From Calliopsis andreniformis (Eukaryota > Arthropoda > Insecta > Hymenoptera > Andrenidae): DNA of 64,000 nt. Positions 52,118-64,000 of the stretch are shown here, piece after piece. The first letter of the stretch is position 1. Each line of letters begins with the position of its first letter. The stretch lies in NCBI RefSeq assembly GCF_051401765.1, contig NW_027480481.1, positions 2,480,001 through 2,544,000 of the forward strand, in the 5' to 3' direction. The notes beneath the pieces were generated by a model, which was not told the origin of the DNA, searched no databases, and was given only the letters and a program-made list of their open reading frames with translations. Made by a program: the position numbers and the translations under genes.

Positions 52118-53149
52118 AGTCCTCAGTCCTCAAACCTCAATCCTCAACCCTCAGCCCTCATCCTCAATCCTCAATCCTCAATCCTCAATCCTCAATCTTC
52201 AATCCTCAATACTCAACCTTCAATAATCAATCCTCAATCCTCAATCCTCAATACTCAATACTCAATCGTCAATCCTCAATCCCCAATCCTCTATCTCCAA
52301 TAATCAATCCTCAATCCCCAATCCTCAACCCTCAATCTTCAATACTCAATACTCAATCTTCAATCCTCAACCCTCAATCCTCAATCCTCAATCCTCAGTC
52401 CACAATCCTCAATCTTCAATCGTCAATACTCAACCCTTAATCCTCAATTATCAATCTTCATTCCTCAATACTCTATCTTCAATCCGCAATCCTCAATCCT
52501 CGGTCCTCAATCCTCAATCCTCAATCTCCAATCCTGAATACTCAATCTTCAATCCTCGATCCTCAATCCTCAATCCTCAATCCTCAATCCTCATTCTTCA
52601 ATCCTGAATACTCAATCTTCAATCCTCGATCCTCAATCCTCAATCCTCAATCCTCAATCCTCATTCTTCAATCCTCAATACCCAATCCCCAATCTTCAAT
52701 CCTTAATCCTCAATCCTCAATTCTCAGCCCTCAAACCTCAGTCCTCAGTCCTCAAACCTGAATCCTCAAACCTCAGCCCTCATAATCAGTCCTCAATTCT
52801 CAATCCTCAATCCTTAATCTTCAATCCTCAATACTCAATATTCAATCCACAATCCTCAGTCCTCAAATCTCTATTCTGAATCCTCAATCCTGCACCCTCA
52901 ATCCTCAGCACTCAGTCCTCAACAATCAGTTGTCAATCCTCAATCCCCTATAGAACATCCTCAATTCACAGTTTTCAATACTCAATACTCAATCTGCATT
53001 CCTCAAATCTCTATCCAGAAACATCAATTGTCATCACTCAACCCTGAACGCTCAGTCCTCAATGTTCAGTCCTCAATCCTCAATTCTCAATCTTCAATCC
53101 TCAATACTCAATATTCAATCCTGAATCCTCAATCCTCAATCCTCAATCC

Positions 53150-56082
53150 TCAATCCTCAATCCTCAACCCTCAATACTCAATCCTCAATCCTCATTCTAC
53201 AATCCTCAATACCCAATCCTCAATCTTCAATCCTCAATCTTCAATCCTCAATCTACAATCCTCAATCCTCAATCCTCAATACTCAATCGTCAATCCTCAA
53301 TCCCCAATCCTCAATCTCCAATAATCAATCCTCAATCCACAATCCTCAACCCTCAATCTTCAATACTCAATACTCAATCTTCAATCCTCAATCCTCAATC
53401 CTCAATCCTCAATCCTCAGTCCACAATCCTCAATCTTCAATCCTCAATACACAGTCTTCAATCCTCAATCCTCAATCCTCAATCCTCAACCCTCCCATCT
53501 TCAATCATCAATACTCAATCTGCAATCCTCAATCCTCAATCCTCCATCCTCAACCCTCAAACCTCAAGCGTCAATCCTCAATTCTCAATCCTCAATCATC
53601 AACCTTCAATCCTCAATTCTCAATCTTCAATCCTCAATCCTCAATTCTCAATCCTCAATCCTCAATCCTCAATCCTCAATCCTCAATCCTCAATCCTCAA
53701 TCCTCAATCCTCAATCCTCAATCCTCAATCGTCAATATTCAATCCTCAATACTCAATCTTCTATCCTCAATCCTCAATCCCCAATCGTCAAGCCTCATTC
53801 TTCAATCCTCAATACCCAATCCTCAATCTTCAATCCTCAATACTCAATCCTCAATCCTCAATCCTCAATCCTCAATCCTCAATCCTCAATCTTCAATCCT
53901 CAATACTCAACCTTCAATAATCAAACCTCAATCCTCAATCCTCAATACTCAATACTCAATCGTCAATCCTCAATCCCCAATCCTCAATCTCCAATAATCA
54001 ATCCTCAATCCTCAATCCTCAACCCTCAATCTTCAATACACAATCCTCAATCTTCAATCCTCAATCCTCAATCCTCAATTTTCAGTCCTCAATCCTCAAT
54101 CCTCAGACCTCAAACATCAATACTCAACCCTCAGACCCCGTCCTCAATCCTCAAACATCAATCCTCAACCCTCAATCTTCAATCATCAATACTCAATCTT
54201 CAATCCTCAATCCGCAATACTCAATCCTCAACCCTCAATCATCAACATTCAACACACGACCCTCAACCATCAATCCACAATACTCAACCATCAATCCTTA
54301 ATTCTCAATACTCAGTAGATTATCCTGAATTCCCATGATTCAATACTCAATCCTCAATATTCAATAATCAAATCTCAATCCTCAAACATCAAATCTCAAC
54401 ACTCAATCCTCAATACTCAGTCCTCTCTCTTCAATCCTACATCCTCAATCCTCAATCCTCAAGGGTCAATCCTCAATTCTCAATCCTCAACCCTCAATCC
54501 TCAGTCCTCAAACCTCAATCCGGAATCCTCAATCCTGAATCCTCAATCTTCAGCCGTCAGTCCTCAACAATCAATTCTCAATCCTCAATCCTCAATCTTC
54601 AATCCTCAATTCTCAATCCGCAATCCTCAATCCTCAACCTTCAATCCTCAATACTCAATCTTCAATCCTCAATCCTCAATCCTCAATCCTCAATCCTCAA
54701 TCCTCAATCCTCAATCCTCACTCCTCAATCCTCAATCGTCAATCTTCAATCCTCAATCCACAATCCTCAATCCTCAATCATCAATCTTCAATCCTCAATA
54801 CTCAATCTTCAATCCTCAATCCTCAATCCTCAATCCTCAAGCCTCATTCTTCAATCGTCAATACCCAATCCTCAATCTTCAATCCTCAATCCTCAATCCT
54901 CAGTCCTCAATCCTCAATCCTCAATCCTCAGTCCTCAAACCTCAATCCGGAATCCTCGATCCTGAATCCTCAATCTTCAGCACTCAGGCCTCTACAATCA
55001 GTTGTCAATCCTCAATCCTCAATAGAATATCATCAATTCACAGTTTTCATTACTCAATACTCAATCTGCAATCTTCAAATCTCTATCCACAAGCATCAGT
55101 TCTCATCACACAACCCTCAACACTCAGTCCCCAATCCTCAATGTACAATCCTCAATCCTCAACATTCAATCCACAGTCCTCAACCTTCATTCCTCAATAT
55201 TGAATCTTCTATGCTCATTCCTCAATCCTCAATCCTCAATTCTCAATCCTCAATCGTCAATCTTCAATCCTCAATTCTCAATCTTCAATCCTCAACACTC
55301 AATCCTCAATCCTCAATCCTCATTCTACAATCCTCAATACCCAATCCTCAATCTTCAATCCTCAATCCTCAATCCTCAATTCTCAGTCCTCAATCCTCAG
55401 TCCTCAGTCCTCAAACCTCAATCCTCAACCCTCAGACCTCATCCTCAATCCTCAATCTTCAATCCTCAATACTCAATCTTCAATCCTCAATCCTCAGTCC
55501 TCAATCTTCAATCCTCAATGCTCAACCCTCAATCCTCAATCCTCAGTCCTCAATCCTCAATCCTCAATCCTCAAACCTCTATCCACAACCGTCAGTCCTC
55601 GTCCTCAAACCTCAACCCTCAATCCTCAATCCTCAATCTTCAATCATCAATACTCAATCTTCAATCCTCAATCCTCAATCCTCAATCCCCAATCCTCAAT
55701 CCTCAATCCTCAATCCTCAATCCTCAATCTTCAATCCTCAATCCTCAATCGTCAATCTTCAATCCTCAATACTCAATCTTCAATCCTCAATCCTCAATCC
55801 TCAATCCTCATTCTTCAATCCTCAATACACAATCCTCAATCTTCAGTCCTCAATCCTCAATCCTCAATTCTCAGTCCTCAATCCTCAATCCTCAGACCTC
55901 AATCATCAATACTCAACCCTCAGTCCTCGCCCTCAATCCGCAACACTCAATCGTCAATCCTCAGTCCTCAAACCTCAATCCTCAATCCTCAGACCTCAAT
56001 CCTCAACCGTCAGTCCCCGTCCTCAATCCTCAAACATCAATCCTCAACCCTCAATTTTCAATCATCAATACTCAATCTTCAA
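53150..56082 (+). repeat. 2.9-kb domain II block, copy 1
   Basis: Matches 57363-60540 with shifts of 4,213, then 4,458 after a 245-bp insertion in copy 2. It carries CCTCCCATCTTC, TGAATTCCCATGATTCA (54,326) and a diverged module (54994-55130). Substitutions seen include GTAGATTATCC here against GTAGAATATCC there, and CAATGTACAATCC here against CAATGTTCAATCC there. Confidence 0.88.
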
Positions 56083-57362
56083 TCCTCAATCCTCAATCCT
56101 CAATCCTCAATCCTCAATCCTGAATCCTCAATCCTCAACATTCAACACACGACCCTCAACCATCAATCCTCAATACTCAACCATCAATCCTCAATACTCA
56201 ACCATCAATCCTCAATTCTCAATACTCAATAGAATATCCTGAATTCCCATGACTCAATACTCAATCCTCAATATTCAATAATCAAATTTCAATCCTCAAA
56301 CATCAACTCTCAACACTCAATCCTCAATACTCAGTCCTCTCTCTTCAATCGTACATTCTCAATCCTCAATCCTCAAGCGTCAATCCTCAATCCTCAATCC
56401 TCAACCCTCAATCCTCAGTCCTCAAACCTCAATCCGGAATCCTCAATCCTGAATCCTCAATCTTCAGCCGTCAGTCCTCAACAATCAATTCTCAATCCTC
56501 AATCCTCAATCATCAATCCTCAATCCTCAATCCGCAATCCTCAATACTCAATCTTCAATCCTCAATACTCAATCCTCAATCCTCAATCCTCATTCTTCAA
56601 TCCTCAATACCCAATCCTCAATCTTCAATCCTCAATCCTCAATCCTCAATTCTCAATCCTCAATCCTCAGTCCTCAGTCCTCAAACCTCAATCCTCAACC
56701 CTCAGCCCTCATCCTCAATCCTCAATCTTCAATCCTCAATTCTCAATCTTCAATCCTCAATCCTCAGTCCTCAATCTTCAATCCTCAATGCTCAATCCTC
56801 AATCCTCAATCCTCAGTCCTCAATCCTCAATCCTCAATCCTCAAACCTCAATCCTCAACCGTCAGTCCTCGTCCTCAAACCTCAACCCTCAATACTCAAT
56901 CCTCAATCTTCAATCATCAATACTCAATCTTCAATCCTCAATCCTCAATCCTCAATCCCCAATCCTCAATCCTCAATCCTCAATCCTCAATCCTCAATCT
57001 TCAATCCTCAATCCTCAATCGTCAATCTTCAATCCTCAATACTCAATCTTCAATCCTCAATCCTCAATCCTCAATCCTCAATCCTCATTCTTCAATCCTC
57101 AATACACAATCCTCAATCTTCAGTTCTCAATCCTCAATCCTCAATTCTCAGTCCTCAATCCTCAATCCTCAGACCTCAAACATCAATACTCAACCCTCAG
57201 TCCTCGCCCTCAATCCACAACCCTCAATCGTCAATCCTCAGTCCTCAAACCTCAATCCTCAATCCTCAGACCTCAATCCTCAACCGTCAGTCCCCGTCCT
57301 CAATCCTCAAACATCAATCCTCAACCCTCAATTTTCAATCATCAATACTCAATCTTCAATCC

Positions 57363-60300
57363 TCAATCCTCAATCCTCAACCCTCAATACTCAATCCTCA
57401 ATCCTCATTCTACAATCCTCAATACCCAATCCTCAATCTTCAATCCTCAATCTTCAATCCTCAATCTACAATCCTCAATCCTCAATCCTCAATACTCAAT
57501 CGTCAATCCTCAATCCCCAATCCTCAATCTCCAATAATCAATCCTCAATCCTCAATCCTCAACCCTCAATCTTCAATACTCAATACTCAATCTTCAATCC
57601 TCAATCCTCAATCCTCAATCCTCAATCCTCAGTCCACAATCCTCAATCTTCAATCCTCAATACACAGTCTTCAATCCTCAATCCTCAATCCTCAATCCTC
57701 AACCCTCCCATCTTCAATCATCAATACTCAATCTGCATTCCTCAATCCTCAATCCTCCATCCTCAACCCTCAAACCTCAAGCGTCAATCCTCAATTCTCA
57801 ATCCTCAATCATCAACCTTCAATCCTCAATTCTCAATCTTCAATCCTCAATCCTCAATTCTCAATCCTCAATCCTCAATCCTCAATCCTCAATCCTCAAT
57901 CCTCAATCCTCAATCCTCAATCCTCAATCCTCAATCCTCAATCGTCAATATTCAATCCTCAATACTCAATCTTCTATCCTCAATCCTCAATCCCCAATCG
58001 TCAAGCCTCATTCTTCAATCCTCAATACCCAATCCTCAATCTTCAATCCTCAATACTCAATCCTCAATCCTCAATCCTCAATCCTCAATCCTCAATCCTC
58101 AATCTTCAATCCTCAATACTCAACCTTCAATAATCAAACCTCAATCCTCAATCCTCAATACTCAATACTCAATCGTCAATCCTCAATCCCCAATCCTCAA
58201 TCTCCAATAATCAATCCTCAATCCTCAATCCTCAACCCTCAATCTTCAATACACAATCCTCAATCTTCAATCCTCAATCCTCAATCCTCAATTTTCAGTC
58301 CTCAATCCTCAATCCTCAGACCTCAAACATCAATACTCAACCCTCAGACCCCGTCCTCAATCCTCAAACATCAATCCTCAACCCTCAATCTTCAATCATC
58401 AATACTCAATCTTCAATCCTCAATCCGCAATACTCAATCCTCAACCCTCAATCATCAACATTCAACACACGACCCTCAACCATCAATCCACAATACTCAA
58501 CCATCAATCCTTAATTCTCAATACTCAGTAGAATATCCTGAATTCCCATGATTCAATACTCAATCCTCAATATTCAATAATCAAATCTCAATCCTCAAAC
58601 ATCAAATCTCAACACTCAATCCTCAATACTCAGTCCTCTCTCTTCAATCCTACATCCTCAATCCTCAATCCTCAAGGGTCAATCCTCAATTCTCAATCCT
58701 CAACCCTCAATCCTCAGTCCTCAAACCTCAATCCGGAATCCTCAATCCTGAATCCTCAATCTTCAGCCGTCAGTCCTCAACAATCAATTCTCAATCCTCA
58801 ATCCTCAATCTTCAATCCTCAATTCTCAATCCGCAATCCTCAATCCTCAACCTTCAATCCTCAATACTCAATCTTCAATCCTCAATCCTCAATCCTCAAT
58901 CCTCAATCCTCAATCCTCAATCCTCAATCCTCAATCCTCAATCCTCAATCGTCAATCTTCAATCCTCAATCCACAATCCTCAATCCTCAATCATGAATCT
59001 TCAATCCTCAATACTCAATCTTCAATCCTCAATCCTCAATCCTCAATCCTCAAGCCTCATTCTTCAATCGTCAATACCCAATCCTCAATCTTCAATCCTC
59101 AATCCTCAATCCTCAGTCCTCAATCCTCAATCCTCAATCCTCAATCCTCAATCCTCAATCCTCAATCCTCAATCCTCACTCCTCAATCCTCAATCGTCAA
59201 TCTTCAATCCTCAATCCACAATCCTCAATCCTCAATCATCAATCTTCAATCCTCAATACTCAATCTTCAATCCTCAATCCTCAATCCTCAATCCTCAAGC
59301 CTCATTCTTCAATCGTCAATACCCAATCCTCAATCTTCAATCCTCAATCCTCAATCCTCAGTCCTCAATCCTCAATCCTCAATCCTCAGTCCTCAAACCT
59401 CAATCCGGAATCCTCGATCCTGAATCCTCAATCTTCAGCACTCAGGCCTCTACAATCAGTTGTCAATCCTCAATCCTCAATAGAATATCATCAATTCACA
59501 GTTTTCATTACTCAATACTCAATCTGCAATCTTCAAATCTCTATCCACAAGCATCAGTTCTCATCACACAACCCTCAACACTCAGTCCCCAATCCTCAAT
59601 GTTCAATCCTCAATCCTCAACATTCAATCCACAGTCCTCAACCTTCATTCCTCAATATTGAATCTTCTATGCTCATTCCTCAATCCTCAATCCTCAATTC
59701 TCAATCCTCAATCGTCAATCTTCAATCCTCAATTCTCAATCTTCAATCCTCAACACTCAATCCTCAATCCTCAATCCTCATTCTACAATCCTCAATACCC
59801 AATCCTCAATCTTCAATCCTCAATCCTCAATCCTCAATTCTCAGTCCTCAATCCTCAGTCCTCAGTCCTCAAACCTCAATCCTCAACCCTCAGACCTCAT
59901 CCTCAATCCTCAATCTTCAATCCTCAATACTCAATCTTCAATCCTCAATCCTCAGTCCTCAATCTTCAATCCTCAATGCTCAACCCTCAATCCTCAATCC
60001 TCAGTCCTCAATCCTCAATCCTCAATCCTCAAACCTCTATCCACAACCGTCAGTCCTCGTCCTCAAACCTCAACCCTCAATCCTCAATCCTCAATCTTCA
60101 ATCATCAATACTCAATCTTCAATCCTCAATCCTCAATCCTCAATCCCCAATCCTCAATCCTCAATCCTCAATCCTCAATCCTCAATCTTCAATCCTCAAT
60201 CCTCAATCGTCAATCTTCAATCCTCAATACTCAATCTTCAATCCTCAATCCTCAATCCTCAATCCTCATTCTTCAATCCTCAATACACAATCCTCAATCT

Positions 60301-60540
60301 TCAGTCCTCAATCCTCAATCCTCAATTCTCAGTCCTCAATCCTCAATCCTCAGACCTCAATCATCAATACTCAACCCTCAGTCCTCGCCCTCAATCCGCA
60401 ACACTCAATCGTCAATCCTCAGTCCTCAAACCTCAATCCTCAATCCTCAGACCTCAATCCTCAACCGTCAGTCCCCGTCCTCAATCCTCAAACATCAATC
60501 CTCAACCCTCAATTTTCAATCATCAATACTCAATCTTCAA
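57363..60540 (+). repeat. 2.9-kb domain II block, copy 2 (3.18 kb)
   Basis: Copy of 53150-56082, 245 bases longer because of an internal tandem duplication near 59.1 kb. The 1.28 kb between the two copies (56,083-57,362) is itself a relative of the 55.3-56.1 kb part. Confidence 0.88.
58880..59369 (+). repeat. 245-bp tandem duplication
   Basis: CAAGCCTCATTCTTCAATCG at 59,051 recurs at 59,296, 245 bases (35 heptamers) later, with flanking CAATCCACAATCC and CAGTCCTCAATCC also doubled. The block occurs once in the parallel copy at about 54.7-54.9 kb, so this is an expansion after the larger duplication. The first repeat reads CAATCATGAATC and the second CAATCATCAATC. Confidence 0.85.
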
Positions 60541-63500
60541 TCCTCAATCCTCAATCTTCAATCCTCAATACTCAATCTTCTATCCTCAATCCTCAATCCT
60601 CAATCCTCAATCCTCAATCCTCGATCCTCAATCCTCAATCGTCAATCTTCAATCCTCAATACTCAATCTTCAATCCTCAATCCTCAATCCTCAATCGTCA
60701 ATCCTCATTCTTCAATCCTCAATACCCAATCCTCAATCTTCAATCCTCATTACTCAAACCTCAATCCTCAATACTCAATCCTCAATCCTCAAACTTCAAT
60801 CCTCAGTCCCAAATCCTCAATCCTCAATACTCAATCCTCAATCCTCAATCTTCAATCCTCAATGCTCAATCTTCAATCCTCAATCCTCAATCCTGAATCC
60901 TCAATCCTCATTCTTCAATCCTCAATACCCGATCCTCAATCCCCAGTCCTCAATCTTCAATCCTCAATGGTCAATCCTCAATCCTCAATCCTCAGTCCTC
61001 AATCCTCAATCCTCAACCCTCAAACGTCAACCCTCAACCGTCAGTACTCGTCCTCAATCGTCAACACTCCATCCTCAATCCTCAATCCTCAATCCTCAAT
61101 CATCAATCTTCAATCCTCAATACTCAATCTTCAATCCTCAATCCTCAATCCTCAATCGTCAATCCTCATTCATCAATCCTCAATACCCAATCCTCAACCT
61201 TCAATCCTCATTACTCAAACCTCAATCCTCAATACTCAATCCTCAATCCTCAAACTTCAATCCTCAGTCCCAAATCCTCAATCCTCAATACTCAATCCTC
61301 AATCCTCAATCTTCAATCCTCAATACTCAATCTTCAATCCTCAATCCTCAATACTCAGTCCTCAAACCTCAATCCTCAATCCTCAGACCTCAATCCTCAA
61401 CCGTCAGTCCCCGTCCTCAATCCTCAAACATCAATCCTCAACCCTCAATCTACAATCATCAATACTCAATCTTCAATCCTCAATCCTCAATCCTCAATCC
61501 TCAATCCTCAACATTCAACACACGACCCTCAACCATCAATCCTCAATACTCAACCATCAATCCTCAATACTCAACCATCAATCCTCAATTCTCAATACTC
61601 AGTAGAATATACTGAATTCCCATGATTCAATACTCAATCCTCAATATTCAATAATCAAATCTCAATCCTCAAACATCAACCCTCAACACTCAATCCTCAA
61701 TACTCAGTCCTCTCTCTTCAATCCTACATCCTCAATCCTCAATCCTCAAGCGTCAATCCTCAATCCTCAATCCTCAACCCTCAATCCTCAGTCCTCAAAC
61801 CTCAATCCGGAATCCTCAATCCTGAATCCTCAATCTTAAGCCGTCAGTCCTCAACAATCAATTCTCAACCCTCAATCCTCAATCTTCAAACCTCAATCCT
61901 CAATCCGCAATCCTCAATCCTCAATCTTCAATCCTCAATACTCAATCTTCTATCCTCAATCTTCAATCCTCAATCCTCAATCCTCAATCCTCAATCCTCA
62001 ATCCTCAATCCTCAATCGTCAATATTCAATCCTCAATACTCAATCTTCTATCCTCAATCCTCAATCCTCAATCGTCAATCCTCATTCTTCAATCCTCAAT
62101 ACCCAATCCTCAACCTTCAATCCTCAATACTCAATCCTCAATCCTCAATCCTCAATCCTCAATCCTCAAACTTCAATCCTCAGTCCCAAATCCTCAATCC
62201 TCAATACTCAATCCTCAATCCTCAATCTTCAATCCTCAATGTTCAATCTTCAATCCTCAATCCTCAATCCTGAATCCTCAATCCTCATTCTTCAATTCTC
62301 AATACCCGATCCTCAGTCCCCAGTCCTCAATCTTCAATCCCCAATGGTCAACCCTCAATCCTCAATCCTCAGTCCTCAATCCTCAATCCTCAACCCTCAA
62401 ACCTCAATCCTCAACCGTCAGTCCTCGTCCTCAATCGTCAACACTCAATCCTCAATCCTCAATATTCAATCATCAATACTCAATCTTCAATCCTCAATCC
62501 TCAATCCTCAATCCTCAATCCTCAATCCTCAATATTCAACACACAACCCTCATCCATCAATCCTCAAAGCTCAACCATCAATCCTCAATTCTCAATACTC
62601 AATAGAATATACTCAATTCTCATGGTTGAATACTCAATCCAAAATATTCAATAATCAAGTCTCAATCCTCAAACATCAATCCTCAACACTCAATCCTCAA
62701 CACTCAGTCCTCTCTCTTCAATCCTCAGGCGTCAATCCTCAATCCTCAACCCTCAATCCTCAGTCCTCAAACCTCAATCCCGAGTCCTCAATCCTGAATC
62801 CTCAATCTTCAGCCCTCAGTCCTCAACAATCAATTGTCAATCCTCAATCCTCAATAGAATATCCTCAATTCACAGTTTTCAATACTCAATCCCCATTCTT
62901 CAGTCTTCAAATCTCAATCCACAAACATCAATTCTCATCACTCTACCCTCAACACTCAGTCCTCAATCTTCAATCCTCAATCCTCAATCCTCAATCCTCA
63001 ATCCACAATACTCAATCCTCATTCTTCAATCCTCAATACCCAATCCTCAGTCTTCAATCCTCAATCCTCAAACATCAATCCGGAATCCTCAATCCTGAAT
63101 ACTCAATCTTCAGCCGTCAGTCCTCAACAATCAATTCTCAATCCTCAATCCTCAATCTTCAATCCTCAATGCTCAATCCGCAATCCTCAATCCTCAATCT
63201 TCAATCCTCAATACTCAATCTTCAATCCTCAATCCCCAATCCTCAATCCTCAATCCTCAATCCTCAATCCTCAATCGTCAATCTTCAATCCTCAATACTC
63301 AATCTTCAATCCTCAATCCTCAATCCTCAATCGTCAATCCTCATTCTTCAATCCTCAATACCCAATCCTCAATCTTCAATCCTCAATACTCAATCCTCAA
63401 TCCTCAATCCTCAATCCTCAATCCTCAATCCTCAAACTTCAATCCTCAGTCCCAAATCCTCAATCCTCAATACTCAATCCTCAATCCTCAATCTTCAATC

Positions 63501-63838
63501 CTCAATACTCGATCTTCAATCCTCAATCCTTAATCCTCAATCCTCAGTCCTCATTCTTCAATACTCAAAACCCGATCCTCAATCCCCAGTCCTCAATCTT
63601 CAATCCTCAATTGTCAATCCTCAATCCTCAATGGTCAATCCTCAACCCTCAATCCGCAGTCCCCAATCCGCAATCCTCAACCCTCAAGCCTCAATCCTCA
63701 ACCGTCAGTCCTCGTCCTCAATCGTCAACACTCAATCCTCAATCCTCAATCTTCAATCCTCAATACTCAATATTCAATACCCAATCCTCAGTCTTCAATC
63801 CTCAATCCTCAATCCTCAAATCTCAATCCTCAATCCTC
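60541..63838 (+). repeat. 3.3-kb domain II block, copy 2
   Basis: Copy of 48820-52117. From 63,839 to the window end the sequence switches to match 55,375-55,530 and 59,833-59,988, so another copy of the 53-56 kb block appears to begin mid-unit there and continue beyond the window. Confidence 0.9.
61342..62993 (+). repeat. 1.65-kb domain II block, copy 3 of 3
   Basis: Third copy, 11,721 bases from copy 2 and nearly indistinguishable from it by eye. It lies within the larger 60,541-63,838 block. Confidence 0.88.
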
Positions 63839-64000
63839 AATCCTCAATTCTCAGTCCTCAATCCTCAGTCCTCAGTCCTCAAACCTCAATCCTCAACCCT
63901 CAGACCTCATCCTCAATCCTCAATCTTCAATCCTCAATACTCAATCTTCAATCCTCAATCCTCAGTCCTCAATCTTCAATCCTCAATGCTCAACCCTCAA

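Larger units (their letters stand above)
1..64000 (+). repeat. Heptanucleotide satellite array filling the window
   Basis: Every stretch I read parses into seven-base monomers with consensus TCAATCC (TTGAGGA on the other strand). Frequent variants are TCAATCT, TCAATAC, CCAATCC, TCAAACC, TCAACCC, TCAGTCC, TCAGCCC, TCAGACC, TCAATTC, TCATTCT, TCAATCG and TGAATCC. The leading TCA is the steadiest part; the last four bases vary most. G is by far the rarest + strand base. Phase shifts only at recurring six-base monomers such as TCATCC, TCGTCC, TCGACC and TCATTC. Variants occur in fixed strings rather than at random, so the array is organised into higher-order units. No insertion of unrelated DNA was seen, and the array runs off both ends of the window. 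Short satellites of this kind are known from eukaryotic heterochromatin; the species and chromosomal location are not readable here. Confidence 0.97.
35200..64000 (+). repeat. Satellite domain II (TGAATTCCCATGATTCA subfamily)
   Basis: From about 35.2 kb to the right edge the array uses a different set of diagnostic strings: TGAATTCCCATGATTCA in place of the domain I dyad, CCCGATCC TCAATCC CCAGTCC, CAATGGTCAATCC, TCAGTCC CAAATCC, TCCTCTCTCTTC, TCAAGCGTCAATCC, and CGTCCTCAATCGTCAACAC. It shares with domain I the heptamer backbone and the roughly 138-bp diverged module, so both descend from one ancestral array. Its duplicated blocks are longer and closer to identical than most in domain I. Confidence 0.8.

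Noticed and set aside
1..64000. CRISPR array (regular repeats with spacers)
   Set aside because: There are no unique spacers between conserved repeats; the variation is graded heptamer divergence, and no cas genes are present.

Overview
The whole 64-kb window is one tandem-repeat (satellite) array built from a seven-base unit. The + strand consensus is TCAATCC, equivalent to TTGAGGA on the - strand. I found no block of non-satellite sequence: no supported protein gene, tRNA, rRNA, transposon, CRISPR array or bacterial-type operon. Long simple-sequence satellite with several layers of higher-order duplication points to a eukaryotic chromosome, most likely heterochromatin (pericentromeric, subtelomeric, or sex/B-chromosome). 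I cannot name the species from sequence alone.

Layout. The array is strictly head-to-tail with one orientation throughout. Two subfamily domains meet near 35.1-35.3 kb. Domain I (1 to about 35.1 kb) carries the dyad CCTGAATTCTCAGG, about once per higher-order unit. It includes a 557-bp tandem pair (4.4-5.5 kb), a 5.85-kb tandem duplication (6.2-12.06 and 12.06-17.5 kb), a partial collinear recopy of the first 6 kb (about 17.7-20.3 kb), and a 1206-bp higher-order repeat repeated head to tail at 15.1-17.4 and 30.1-34 kb. Domain II (about 35.2-64 kb) carries diverged marks (TGAATTCCCATGATTCA, CAATGGTCAA, CGTCAACACTC). It contains long near-identical blocks: 37.5-39.2, 49.6-51.3 and 61.3-63.0 kb; 48.8-52.1 and 60.5-63.8 kb; and 53.2-56.1 and 57.4-60.5 kb.

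The many long + strand open frames are a by-product of the repeat. Three heptamers make 21 bases, or seven codons, so all three + frames read the same stop-free heptapeptide (SSILNPQ in rotation), while every - strand frame meets TGA once per 21 bases. Start codons come from variant heptamers such as TCAATGC and TCAATGT. These frames are not annotated as genes.

The features that stand out are: the arithmetic of the 1206-bp unit (173 monomers, five of them hexamers), a dyad-symmetric site kept at one per unit, a roughly 138-bp module of unusually diverged heptamers present in about 21 copies, and the sharp domain boundary. Block boundaries were read by eye and may be off by one to several heptamers unless an exact offset is given.
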